A stretch of DNA of 64,000 nucleotides, taken from Planctomycetota bacterium. GTDB taxonomy: Bacteria; Planctomycetota; Planctomycetia; Gemmatales; Gemmataceae. The notes below the pieces were generated by a model. It was not told the origin of the DNA. It saw only the letters and a list, made by a program, of their open reading frames with translations, and made no database searches. Positions 36,746-44,974 of this stretch are shown here, one piece after another; within the stretch, counting starts at the first letter, position 1, and each line of letters opens with the position of its first letter. Location of the stretch: the NCBI GenBank assembly GCA_016873225.1, contig VGXS01000002.1:62001-126000 (forward strand), in the 5' to 3' direction. The translations under genes were made by a program, and so were the position numbers.

Positions 36746-37555
36746 ATGGCCACGATGGAGGAGGATCTCCTTCGGAACATCCTTGAAGCGCCGCGGGAGT
36801 CCCTCCCACGGCTGATCTACGCCGACTTCCTGGCGGATTATCTTGGCGCTACCGGCGATTCCCTGGCCCTGGCCAGGAGCGAATTCATCCGGATTGGTTG
36901 CGCGCTTGAACAACACGACCTCTCGCCGCAGGAAAGAAACCAGCTTTCCCGCAGGCACAGGGAAATGCAGTCAAGTTTCGGCCTCCGGTGGGCCGGCACC
37001 GTGGCCGGGCTCGCGGCGAACTGGTCGTTCAACAGGGGCTTCATCCACTCGATCGACATCCGCGCCGACATCTACCTGCGCGGCGCAACGGAGATCCACG
37101 CCCAGCAACCGGTCGAACACATCAACCTGATTTTCATGGAATCGCGCAATCCCGAGGCGGGGCGGGCCATTGCCGCCATTGAGCAGTTTCGCCACATCAG
37201 GTCGCTGGGCCTCAAGGGGGCGGGAATCGGGTCGGAAGGCCTGGTCGACCTGGTTGGCTCGCAGCACCTTGGATGCCTCGAGTGGATCAACCTGTCGGGC
37301 AACAACCTTGGCGAAAAGGGTGTCCGCGCATTGTTGCGAAGCCCGATATTCCCCAACCTTCGCTGGATCGACCTGGGGGCGAACGACCTCGGCCCACCCT
37401 GTTTGAGGGAAATCGCGGCGCACCTCACGGCCGCAACCCAAGCGGGGGAGGTCCTGCTTCTGGAAACACTGGAACTGGGAGGCAACCCGCTCACCAGGGC
37501 GGGAGCCCGCGTTATCCAGGGATGCGGGCCCCTGGCCCGGGCCGCCCGCTGGTGA
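36746..37555 (+). CDS. TIGR02996-domain leucine-rich-repeat protein
   Basis: A protein of 269 residues. The N-terminal segment EEDLLRNILEAPRESLPRLI followed by YADFLADYLG and SEFIRIGCALE is the TIGR02996 repeat-companion domain, known almost only from Gemmata-like planctomycetes. The second half has leucine-rich repeats of the ribonuclease-inhibitor type (IRSLGLKGAGIGSEGLVDLV, LEWINLSGNNLGEKGVRALL, LRWIDLGANDLGPPCLREIA). It probably mediates protein-protein binding in the cytoplasm, as there is no signal peptide. ATG 36746 is preferred because the promoter TATAAT overlaps the other candidate (36725). Confidence 0.88.
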   Translation: MATMEEDLLRNILEAPRESLPRLIYADFLADYLGATGDSLALARSEFIRIGCALEQHDLSPQERNQLSRRHREMQSSFGLRWAGTVAGLAANWSFNRGFIHSIDIRADIYLRGATEIHAQQPVEHINLIFMESRNPEAGRAIAAIEQFRHIRSLGLKGAGIGSEGLVDLVGSQHLGCLEWINLSGNNLGEKGVRALLRSPIFPNLRWIDLGANDLGPPCLREIAAHLTAATQAGEVLLLETLELGGNPLTRAGARVIQGCGPLARAARW

Positions 37556-37556
37556 A

Positions 37557-38753
37557 TCAGGCGACCAACTGTTCCGCCGTCCGCCGCACCACGAGCACGG
37601 TCGTGTCGTCCTCGGAGGCGTTCCCGGCGGCGGCATTGAAATCGGAAACGGCGCTGAACACCCGCTCGACCACGACATCCGCCGACTCGGTGATGGCCTT
37701 CCGCGCGGCCTTGGCGGCCCCTTCAAGCCCAAAAAAGGATGCACCTTGGCGCGAATCCACGACGCCGTCGGTAACCTGCAGCAGAAGGTCGCCAGGCTTT
37801 GAGACTCCTATCTTTTCGGCGTTGTAGTCACTGTCGGAAAAAATGCCCAACGGAAGGCCGGTTGAGAAGAACCTGCCTTTTTCCGCGCCATGTCCGTCGA
37901 GAAGGATCGCCGGCAGGTGGCCGGCTGACGCATAGGACAGGGAACCGTCGGATGTGTCGATTTCCGCGAGAAAAAGCGTGACATTCCAGCGCTCGGCCAG
38001 GTCGCGGCACAGTTCCCTGTTGGTCTGCCGCAGCGTCTCGTCCAGCGGGACCCCCTCGCCACTGAACGCGCGCAGGTAGGCGCGGGTGGTCGCCATGATG
38101 AGGCTCGGGCCCACGCCGTGCCCGGTGGCGTCCCCGATGGCGACACGCCACTTGCCCGGGGAAGTTGGAAACCAGTCAAGCAGGTCGCCGCCGCTATAGC
38201 CCACAGGTATGCTAGCGCCGGCGACATCCCATCCGGCGATGACGGGCCTGTCCCTCGGCAGCAGGTGCCGGGCCACCTGGCTGACCACCAGCTGCTCCTC
38301 CCTCGTGTTCCGCAGGGCCCGCTCGACCCGGCTGAGGCGGGCCTGCCTGCCGACGGCATGGTTGAGCGCCTGCACGAGCCGCCGCTCCGAAACCTGCCCC
38401 TTCACCAGGAATTCCTGGGCTCCCTCGGTGACCGCCTGCATGGCCAGGGTCTCGTCATCCATTCCCGTGAGAAGCAGGACGGGCATGGAAGGATATCCCT
38501 GCCTGACCCGCCGGAAGGTGTCGAGTCCCCGGCTGTCGGGAAGCGCGAGGTCGAGGATGACGGCATGAAACCGCTTGGCCGCCAGCATCTCCAGCCCTTC
38601 GGCAAGCGTTCCCGCCACCGTGGTCTCGAAGGGTATCGACTTGGCATCCTCCAGCATGGCGCAGATGAGGAAGGCATCGGCCTGGTTGTCCTCGATGACC
38701 AGGATCCTGAGGATGCCCTGGGGCTTGTTCACATTGATGGCGGCGCTGCTCAA
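37557..38753 (-). CDS. Response regulator with SpoIIE/PP2C phosphatase output domain
   Basis: A protein of 398 residues if started at TTG 38753, which overlaps the upstream stop as TTGA; GTG 38732 is an alternative, and further upstream the frame is only a shadow. The receiver domain starts ILRILVIEDNQADAF with the phospho-accepting Asp at about 68 (VILDLALPDS) and ends with EFLVKGQ. The PP2C phosphatase has SGGDLLDWF, AIGDATGHGVGPSLIMA and LLLQVTDGVVDSRQ, the metal-binding positions of RsbU/SpoIIE. It would dephosphorylate a STAS-type antagonist in response to the upstream sensor kinase. It is translationally coupled to that kinase. Confidence 0.9.
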   Translation of the reverse strand: MSSAAINVNKPQGILRILVIEDNQADAFLICAMLEDAKSIPFETTVAGTLAEGLEMLAAKRFHAVILDLALPDSRGLDTFRRVRQGYPSMPVLLLTGMDDETLAMQAVTEGAQEFLVKGQVSERRLVQALNHAVGRQARLSRVERALRNTREEQLVVSQVARHLLPRDRPVIAGWDVAGASIPVGYSGGDLLDWFPTSPGKWRVAIGDATGHGVGPSLIMATTRAYLRAFSGEGVPLDETLRQTNRELCRDLAERWNVTLFLAEIDTSDGSLSYASAGHLPAILLDGHGAEKGRFFSTGLPLGIFSDSDYNAEKIGVSKPGDLLLQVTDGVVDSRQGASFFGLEGAAKAARKAITESADVVVERVFSAVSDFNAAAGNASEDDTTVLVVRRTAEQLVA

Positions 38754-40984
38754 GGGTTCGACTCCCGCGGTGCCGTGGCCGGGTTGGCCAGCGGCAAGGT
38801 GAAGTGTAGCGAGGCTCCAGACCCGGGATCCGATTCGGCCCAGATCCGGCCACCCTCCTGTTCGACAATCCTGCGGCACAGGGCCAATCCAAGGCCCGAA
38901 CCCGGAAGGTGGCGGGATCGCTCTCCCCGCTCGTAGATCTCGAAGATCCTCTCCTCCTGGCCCGCCGGGATTCCCGGCCCGTTGTCCCGCACGGAGAAAT
39001 GGGCCATCCGCCCCTCCCTCTTCCAGCCGACACGCACCAGCGGCACCTTGTCGACGGTGAACTTCAAGCCGTTGTGCACGAGGTTCTGGAACAACTGCAT
39101 CACAAGGGTGAACCTGCCAAGGACCTCAGGCAGCGGCCCGAGATAAACCTGCGCCCCGCGCGACTCGAGTTCCCCCCGGAGGTTGGCAAGCGCCTGCGCG
39201 CACGCCATGCGGCTATCGACAACCTCCTGAGGACGCTCGGCGTTTCGCACCCGGGATATGCGAAGCAGGTCGGAAACCATCCGCCTCATCCTGTCGAGGC
39301 TTTCCAGGGCATGGACAAGGGCCTGGCGCGAACCGGCTCCCATGCCTCCCCCCTCCCGCGACATCACCCTGTCAACCAATCCGTGGACGGTGCCGAGGGG
39401 AGCCTGGAGGTCGTGGGAGATCATTCCGGCGAAATGGGCCAGTTCCATGTTGCTCCGGCGGAGCCCGGCGTTGGCCTGCTCGAGCTTCTCGGCGGCAAGC
39501 CGAGAGCGACGCTCGGCCTGCTTGAGCGGAGTCACATTGAAGAACAGTCCCTGGAGGCCGGTGACGACACCCTCGGAATCCCTCAGCGGCGAAAGGAAGC
39601 TTTGGATATATTGGCGATCCTCGTATTCGCGATGATGCTCGCCCTGGAGCCGGCACCTGCACTGGGGAGCGCACGCCGATGTCAGGTGCTCCTCGATGTC
39701 CTCGTGAACCTCCTGGGTCTGGATGACCTGGCGCTCGTGGGAGCGGTAACGGGCCGCCAGGTCGGGCGGGTAAAGCTCTGAATCCGTCGCCCCGACCAGG
39801 CCGGCGCGAGTCCTGCCAAGGGCCTGGCAAAACGCCTCATTGGCATGAAGGTACCGGCCCCTGAGGTCCTTGCGGAAAACGGCGAACGCCAATCCGTCGC
39901 CGAACGGGGCATCCTCCCACCTTTCAGGCGCTCCGAATTCCGCTTTCTCGAACGGTATTCCCGCGCGGCCGAGGCAAGCCTCGAGCGATTCCGCGAAGGC
40001 GCGCGCCGTGGGCGGCCTTAGGCCCGGGGAGATCTCCAGGCTCGAGAGGATGAGTTCCTCGACATCCCCCGGAATACCCTGCCTGAGAAGGGACGGGTGG
40101 GGCACCGGGAGGGCGGCCCTCCGGGAAATCGGCATCGGCTGGCCGTCGGCGGGGGAGCGCGCCGGCCGGGGAGGCCTTCCGGTCAGCAGGTTGTACAAGA
40201 GGGCCCCGAGACCGTGGACATCGGCGGCGGGTCCCAGGTCGGCCTGCGGTTCGGCCTGCTCGGGCGCCATGTGGCCGGGAGTTCCGGCAACCACATCCAC
40301 ACGGGCAAGCCCCCGGGAATCCATCAACCTGGCAAGTCCGAAATCGCCGATCTTCGGGGTGCCGGCCACGGTCAGGAAAATGTTCGAGGGCTTGATGTCG
40401 AGGTGGAGCAAACCCGCGTCATGAATCGCCTGCGCGCCCCGGGCGACCTGCAGCGCGATCCGCATGGCGTACGCGAGGGTCGGTTGCCCGACCCTCAGCC
40501 TGTCGGAGAGGCTTCCCCCCTCGCAGTAGTCGTAGACAAGGTACGCGCTGCCCTCAAGTTGCCCTCCCGAGTGCAGCCTCAGGACCAGGGGATGATCGAC
40601 TTTCGCCGCGGCGCGCGCCTCGCGCTTGAAGGCCTCAAGCCATGGCCTTCGCGCGCCCGGTACGGGCAGGAACACCTTCACGGCGACATTCCGGTCCAGG
40701 TCGAGGTGCCTGCACAGGTAGACGCGGCGTCCCGGCAGCGGGTCGATCAGAGACCTTGGTTCGGAAAAGCCCATGAGCCTGAGACGGTCGCGAAGATCGC
40801 TTTCCCATCCGGCAGGGGAATCTTCGATCGCGGGATCGGGGGGGCGGGAATCACCTTCGGAACGGGTGTGTGTGGGAATATCCTGACCGTCGGACTCCCA
40901 ATCTGACGAGGCCGGATCGAAACTGCGGGTCGACTCGTCCGTTTGTCGGGAAGGCCAATCACCAGGATCATCAATACCCGCCAT
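38750..40984 (-). CDS. Hybrid sensor: Ser/Thr protein kinase, PAS and histidine kinase in one chain
   Basis: A protein of 744 residues from the ATG at 40984 (TTG 41011 is possible). A Hanks-type kinase spans about 80-340: VAVKVFL with Lys103, HLDIKPSN at 194-201 (Arg of HRD replaced by Leu), DFG at 214-216 and AGTPGHMAPEQ. A PAS domain follows at about 373-490 (GRYLHANEAFCQALGRTRAG). The histidine kinase has FAGMISHDLQAPLG with His524, LFQNLVHNGLKF, VRDNGPGIPAG and GSGLGLALCRRIVEQEGG. No transmembrane segment or signal peptide is seen, so it should be cytoplasmic. It is translated together with the receiver/SpoIIE protein, its probable partner. Confidence 0.88.
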   Translation of the reverse strand: MAGIDDPGDWPSRQTDESTRSFDPASSDWESDGQDIPTHTRSEGDSRPPDPAIEDSPAGWESDLRDRLRLMGFSEPRSLIDPLPGRRVYLCRHLDLDRNVAVKVFLPVPGARRPWLEAFKREARAAAKVDHPLVLRLHSGGQLEGSAYLVYDYCEGGSLSDRLRVGQPTLAYAMRIALQVARGAQAIHDAGLLHLDIKPSNIFLTVAGTPKIGDFGLARLMDSRGLARVDVVAGTPGHMAPEQAEPQADLGPAADVHGLGALLYNLLTGRPPRPARSPADGQPMPISRRAALPVPHPSLLRQGIPGDVEELILSSLEISPGLRPPTARAFAESLEACLGRAGIPFEKAEFGAPERWEDAPFGDGLAFAVFRKDLRGRYLHANEAFCQALGRTRAGLVGATDSELYPPDLAARYRSHERQVIQTQEVHEDIEEHLTSACAPQCRCRLQGEHHREYEDRQYIQSFLSPLRDSEGVVTGLQGLFFNVTPLKQAERRSRLAAEKLEQANAGLRRSNMELAHFAGMISHDLQAPLGTVHGLVDRVMSREGGGMGAGSRQALVHALESLDRMRRMVSDLLRISRVRNAERPQEVVDSRMACAQALANLRGELESRGAQVYLGPLPEVLGRFTLVMQLFQNLVHNGLKFTVDKVPLVRVGWKREGRMAHFSVRDNGPGIPAGQEERIFEIYERGERSRHLPGSGLGLALCRRIVEQEGGRIWAESDPGSGASLHFTLPLANPATAPRESNP

Positions 40985-41059
40985 GCGCCGCACCCCGCCG
41001 CAAGATCCCAACGGGACCTTGAGCCATGATTTTAGGGTAGATCCCGGCTGATCGCCAAA

Positions 41060-41590
41060 TCAGGGTGTCGTGTAGCCACGGGGGGTCCGCGGCGCGTCGC
41101 CAAGCCGGCGAGGCCCCCTGGGGTTCTGCGGTTCATGGGTTCGGTAGGAGGGAACAGCGTCGAAGTCGCCGGCGTCGATCTCGTCGTAGCTGCACACATA
41201 TCCGGGAAGCTTGGCCTTTTCCCTTTCAAGCTCGTAGGCCTTGATGATTTCCGACTGTATCGAGTCGCGCGCCAGCCCATGGATGGGATGGGCGATGTCC
41301 GCGTGGAGCTTGATCCTGCCCTCCCCGGCCCTCAAGGCGCGATCCTCGTCGAGCCTCGAGCCGCAGCCATTGCAAAACCTGGCCCGGAGATGGTTCTTGC
41401 ACGAGCAGCGCTGGCACCTGTCGGTGAGCTTGCGGCTCGGCATCGCGACGAAGTGGCCGCGGGGCCCCTCGATGATCTTGAGGTCGCGCACCACGAACCA
41501 GTTGTCGAAGGTGATCGAGCAGAAGGCGTGCAGACGCTCGTTTTCCCCGCGCTCGTCAAGCAGCTTGATGCGGATTTCAGTGATTTCCAA
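41060..41590 (-). CDS. spoVG: SpoVG family protein with inserted four-cysteine zinc ribbon
   Basis: A protein of 176 residues from TTG 41590, fixed by AGGAGA seven bases upstream. [35 protein letters not shown] and [14 protein letters not shown] are SpoVG, as is [20 protein letters not shown]. Between the two SpoVG halves, at about 59-76, sits an insert with Cys59-x2-Cys62 and Cys73-x2-Cys76, a zinc-ribbon pattern absent from Bacillus SpoVG. A C-terminal extension of about 50 basic and proline-rich residues follows. SpoVG binds nucleic acid and acts as a regulator in Firmicutes. Adjacency to ispE repeats the Bacillus neighbourhood, which supports the call. Confidence 0.85.
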   Translation of the reverse strand: MEITEIRIKLLDERGENERLHAFCSITFDNWFVVRDLKIIEGPRGHFVAMPSRKLTDRCQRCSCKNHLRARFCNGCGSRLDEDRALRAGEGRIKLHADIAHPIHGLARDSIQSEIIKAYELEREKAKLPGYVCSYDEIDAGDFDAVPSYRTHEPQNPRGPRRLGDAPRTPRGYTTP

Positions 41591-41624
41591 GATCGTTTCT
41601 CCTAGCCAAGGTAGCCCGCGCGCC

Positions 41625-42518
41625 TCAGGCGGGTGTGGAGACCACGAAGACTCCCACCGGCCCGGCCGGCGTGGAAAGTCCCCGATAGTCCCGCCCCAGC
41701 GCCGCGGCATGCGCGGCACCGTCGGCAAGCGCGACCATCGCGCTGCCGCTCCCCGTCAAGACCACCCCGACGGGCCCGGCCGCGGACATCCGGGCGCGCA
41801 ACGGCGCCAGGCAATCCAAGGCATCGCAGGCCGCCTCCTCCAAGCGGTTGAACAAAGCCCTCCCCAGCCTCCGGACATCGCCGGCAGCCAGGGCCCCCTG
41901 GGCTTCCTCGACCGATTCGCAACCGTATCCCGGACGAAGCCGGGAAAAAATATCCCTCGTGGATAGCCCCTCCCTGGGCTTCACGACGACCATGTGCAAC
42001 CTGGTTCCCGAAGGAACGCCTGTGACCCGTTCGCCGCGCCCCTCGCAGCGCGTGGCCCCTTCCGTGAGGAAACAGGGAACATCGCTTCCAAGCGCCGCGG
42101 CCATTTCCGTGAGCCTGCCGGGGCCGGCCCGCAGCCCCCAAAGGGCTTCCAGGCCAAGCAGGGTTGCCGCGGCGTTTCCCGAACCGCCGCCAAGGCCGGC
42201 CTCGAACGGGATCCTTTTCATGAGCCTGATCCTGGCTCCCCTTCCGGGGGCCAAGGCATCGCGCAGCATCTTGGCCGCGCGGAAAACAAGGTTGTCGGGC
42301 CCCGATGACAACGCCGGTTCGTCGCACTCCAGGCTGATCCCGCCAGCCGGATCGTCCCGCATCTCGAGCGTGTCGTGTAGGCTGACAGGCACAATCAGGG
42401 TTGACAGGTCGTGAAACCCATCCGCCCTCTTGCCAAGAACTTCGAGGTGCAGGTTCACCTTGGCGGGCGACCACACCTGCACTGCTTGCGCCGTCCGCAC
42501 AACCGATGGCGCGGGCAT
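41625..42518 (-). CDS. ispE: 4-diphosphocytidyl-2-C-methyl-D-erythritol kinase
   Basis: A protein of 297 residues from ATG 42518; the open frame runs far upstream but only because it is antisense to the threonine synthase gene. The N-terminal [20 protein letters not shown] has the substrate-binding Lys/Asp neighbourhood of GHMP kinases. The ATP loop is [18 protein letters not shown], and the C-terminal GHMP motif is [14 protein letters not shown]. IspE phosphorylates CDP-methylerythritol in the MEP isoprenoid pathway. It is followed 34 bases later by spoVG and is divergent from thrC (150 bases between starts). Confidence 0.93.
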   Translation of the reverse strand: MPAPSVVRTAQAVQVWSPAKVNLHLEVLGKRADGFHDLSTLIVPVSLHDTLEMRDDPAGGISLECDEPALSSGPDNLVFRAAKMLRDALAPGRGARIRLMKRIPFEAGLGGGSGNAAATLLGLEALWGLRAGPGRLTEMAAALGSDVPCFLTEGATRCEGRGERVTGVPSGTRLHMVVVKPREGLSTRDIFSRLRPGYGCESVEEAQGALAAGDVRRLGRALFNRLEEAACDALDCLAPLRARMSAAGPVGVVLTGSGSAMVALADGAAHAAALGRDYRGLSTPAGPVGVFVVSTPA

Positions 42519-42668
42519 GGGATGAAGGCTTCCTTGCCATGGTTGTGGGGCGTCCTTGCCCGCGGGTCTCCCGAGTCGGGTCGGAGTGTAAACAGCGGCC
42601 GGAAATTGAATCAAGCCGGGGTCTGGGGGATTCGAAGTGGACTTGAAACCATTCAGGGGAGCGCGCCG

Positions 42669-43895
42669 ATGAATGCCGTCAACTGCCATGTGACCCACCT
42701 CGAAAGCCCCGTGGATGGAAGCCGTTTCGCCCCGGGAATCGCGCACGGCACCCATCTGGGCCGGCCGTTGCTGGTGGCCTACGACATCGACGGGATACGC
42801 CGGTCGGTGGATCCGGAAACCTTGAGGCGACGGCCACCGGGAATGTGGAGGTACCGGGAACTCCTCCCGTTGCCCGCCGACCAGGTACCGGTCAGCCTGG
42901 GTGAGGGCCCCACGCCCCTCCTGTCCTGCCAGAGGCTTGGCGGGGCCTTGGGGGTTCCGGGACTCGTCGTGAAGGATGAGTCGCTGCTGCCAACGGGCAG
43001 CTTCAAGGCGCGGGGCATGGCCGTCGCCGTCAGCATGGCATCCTGGCTGGGCCTGAAGCGCCTGGCGGCGCCGACCGCCGGCAACGCCGGGGGCGCCTTG
43101 GCGGCCTACTGCGCCCGGGCCGGCCTCGAGGCCTTTGTCCTCATGCCGGAAGACACGCCCGTCGTGAACCGCCTTGAAGCCATCCTGTATGGAGCCAAGG
43201 TTTTCCTGGTCAACGGATTGATCCATGAGTGCGGGGCGCTGGTTCGCGACAACGCGGAATCCTGCCGGTGGTTCGACATGTCGACTTTGCGAGAACCTTA
43301 CAGGCTGGAAGGCAAGAAGACGATGGGCCTCGAGTTGGCCGACCAGCGCGACTGGACCCTTCCCGACGCGATCCTCTACCCCACCGGAGGCGGCACGGGC
43401 CTCGTCGGCATGGACAAGGCGTTCAGGGAGTTGCGCGCCCTGGGCTGGCTCAAGACCGACCGTTTCCCCAGGTTCTACGCATGCCAGTCGAACGGTTGCG
43501 CGCCGCTGGCGCGCGCATGGCAAGCCGGTTCCCGGCACGCGGAGACATTCAAGGGCGCTCAAACCCGGGCCAGCGGGCTTCGGGTTCCCGCCGCCGTCGG
43601 CGACTTCCTGATCCTCGATGCCGTGAAAGCCTCCGGCGGAAGGGTGGTGGAGGCCGATGAGGAGAGGATCGACTTCCAGATGAGGCGGGCGTGCTCGCTG
43701 GAGGGCATCGCGATCTGCCCGGAAACGGCGGTCTGCCTCGAGGCCCTTGAAAATCTCGTCAAGGATGGATCCATCGGAAAGGACGACGATGTCCTCGTCT
43801 GGAACACCGGGGCCGCCCAGAAGTACATCGAGTGCCTCGAGGCGCCGGCCAGGCGGATCGACAAGAACCTGCCGCTGGCGCCACAGATGGCCTAG
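42669..43895 (+). CDS. thrC: Threonine synthase
   Basis: A protein of 408 residues from ATG 42669, with GGGGAG upstream; the longer open frame to 42411 would run into the divergent ispE gene. It is a fold-type II PLP enzyme: SLGEGPTPLLSC, the PLP lysine in TGSFKARGMAVAV (Lys113), APTAGNAGGALAAYCARAG, LEGKKTMGLELADQ, and the phosphate loop ILYPTGGGTGLVGM. It converts O-phosphohomoserine to threonine. The long N-terminus with the YRELLPL-type segment fits class I bacterial ThrC. The stop overlaps the convergent HTTM gene by four bases. Confidence 0.9.
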   Translation: MNAVNCHVTHLESPVDGSRFAPGIAHGTHLGRPLLVAYDIDGIRRSVDPETLRRRPPGMWRYRELLPLPADQVPVSLGEGPTPLLSCQRLGGALGVPGLVVKDESLLPTGSFKARGMAVAVSMASWLGLKRLAAPTAGNAGGALAAYCARAGLEAFVLMPEDTPVVNRLEAILYGAKVFLVNGLIHECGALVRDNAESCRWFDMSTLREPYRLEGKKTMGLELADQRDWTLPDAILYPTGGGTGLVGMDKAFRELRALGWLKTDRFPRFYACQSNGCAPLARAWQAGSRHAETFKGAQTRASGLRVPAAVGDFLILDAVKASGGRVVEADEERIDFQMRRACSLEGIAICPETAVCLEALENLVKDGSIGKDDDVLVWNTGAAQKYIECLEAPARRIDKNLPLAPQMA

Positions 43896-44974
43896 GCGCG
43901 CGCTCCGCTGAGGTGCCGCCACATGAGCAGGGCCTTCTCGGATGGAACAAACGCGAACAGCAGCACCACCATACTGATTCCGAAAACGGTGAGGCCCATG
44001 ATGTATCCGATTCCGGTGTGGAGCAGGAGCGACCCTGTCATGATCAACCAACGGGCCTTGGGAAACCAAATGATGAACGGCAGGCCGAGTTCGACCACCA
44101 GGGTGAACACCACGAGCGAGGACATGACGACTTCCCAGAGCCACCTGTGCCGGCACAGGAAAGCCAGGCCCTGGTAGTAGGCCTCGAACTCAAGCGGCGC
44201 GAACGACATGTTGGCCATCACCCCCCAGACCGCCGTGCCGCCCCACCACGAGGCGCCCATCAACTTGGAAGTTCCGGCGCCGATGTAGATGATGGCGAAG
44301 TGGACCTGCATCAGCCTCTGCACGAAAGTGGCGGAGGCTGTGGGGATCGGCTCGGGAGCGGGCAAGCCCTCCCGCCGGGCCCGGCGGGCCTTGAGCCACG
44401 AATCGACCGACCAGACGGCGCCGCAAGGCCCCAGGCACATGTAAAAAAGCAATATGGATGTCAGCGTGTCGAGGCCGAACAGGCTGGTTTGGGCCCTCTG
44501 GATGTAGCTGATGGCGCCGACCCAGGTGGCGACCGCGGCGAATCGCGTCTGGTAGCCGGCGATGAGCATCAGGTTGGCGGCCAGGATGGCGGCGTGGATG
44601 GCCCACAGCGACGCCGCGTCGGTTACATGGTAAAAGATCGAGAATGTTGTCATGCCCTTGTAGACAGCGGCCGGATTCGCCGGGTCGTCGACCCAGCCCA
44701 GCGGCAGGCTGGGATAGTCGGTCGCGGCGCTCCGCAGCATGTCGGTGACTGGCTGGGTGATCCATGCCGACGGCCCGACATATTCCCCAAGCCAGATTCC
44801 GAAATTCACATGGATGTACAGGATCATCAGGCCGCCCATGACGCGGATCGCGGCGAGGGAATACGGCACCGACGGGGTGAAGAGGAATTCGTCAGCCGCG
44901 CCGATGAATGAACGGACCTGGGCCAGCGTGGCTTGCAGGGGGCGGCCGACCAAGGCCTGCTGGTCACGCATCAC
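43892..44974 (-). CDS. HTTM domain membrane protein
   Basis: A protein of 360 residues with about eight hydrophobic segments. RVMGGLMILYIHVNFGIWLG and especially QVHFAIIYIGAGTSKLMG with SWWGGTAVWGVMA are the HTTM signature (a domain shared with vitamin K-dependent gamma-carboxylase). No carboxylase catalytic evidence is visible, so its chemistry is unknown. It follows a second membrane protein with an ATGA overlap, an arrangement that recurs in planctomycetes and suggests a two-subunit membrane complex. Confidence 0.85.
   Translation of the reverse strand: MMRDQQALVGRPLQATLAQVRSFIGAADEFLFTPSVPYSLAAIRVMGGLMILYIHVNFGIWLGEYVGPSAWITQPVTDMLRSAATDYPSLPLGWVDDPANPAAVYKGMTTFSIFYHVTDAASLWAIHAAILAANLMLIAGYQTRFAAVATWVGAISYIQRAQTSLFGLDTLTSILLFYMCLGPCGAVWSVDSWLKARRARREGLPAPEPIPTASATFVQRLMQVHFAIIYIGAGTSKLMGASWWGGTAVWGVMANMSFAPLEFEAYYQGLAFLCRHRWLWEVVMSSLVVFTLVVELGLPFIIWFPKARWLIMTGSLLLHTGIGYIMGLTVFGISMVVLLFAFVPSEKALLMWRHLSGARA

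Noticed and set aside
38750-38790. GGGTTCGACTCCCGCGGTGCC, resembling a tRNA 3' half
   Set aside because: The T-arm stem does not pair over five bases, there is no acceptor partner, and it lies in the kinase coding end.
42519-44156. Upstream extension of the ispE frame across the whole thrC gene
   Set aside because: IspE homology starts at 42518; the rest is antisense to threonine synthase.
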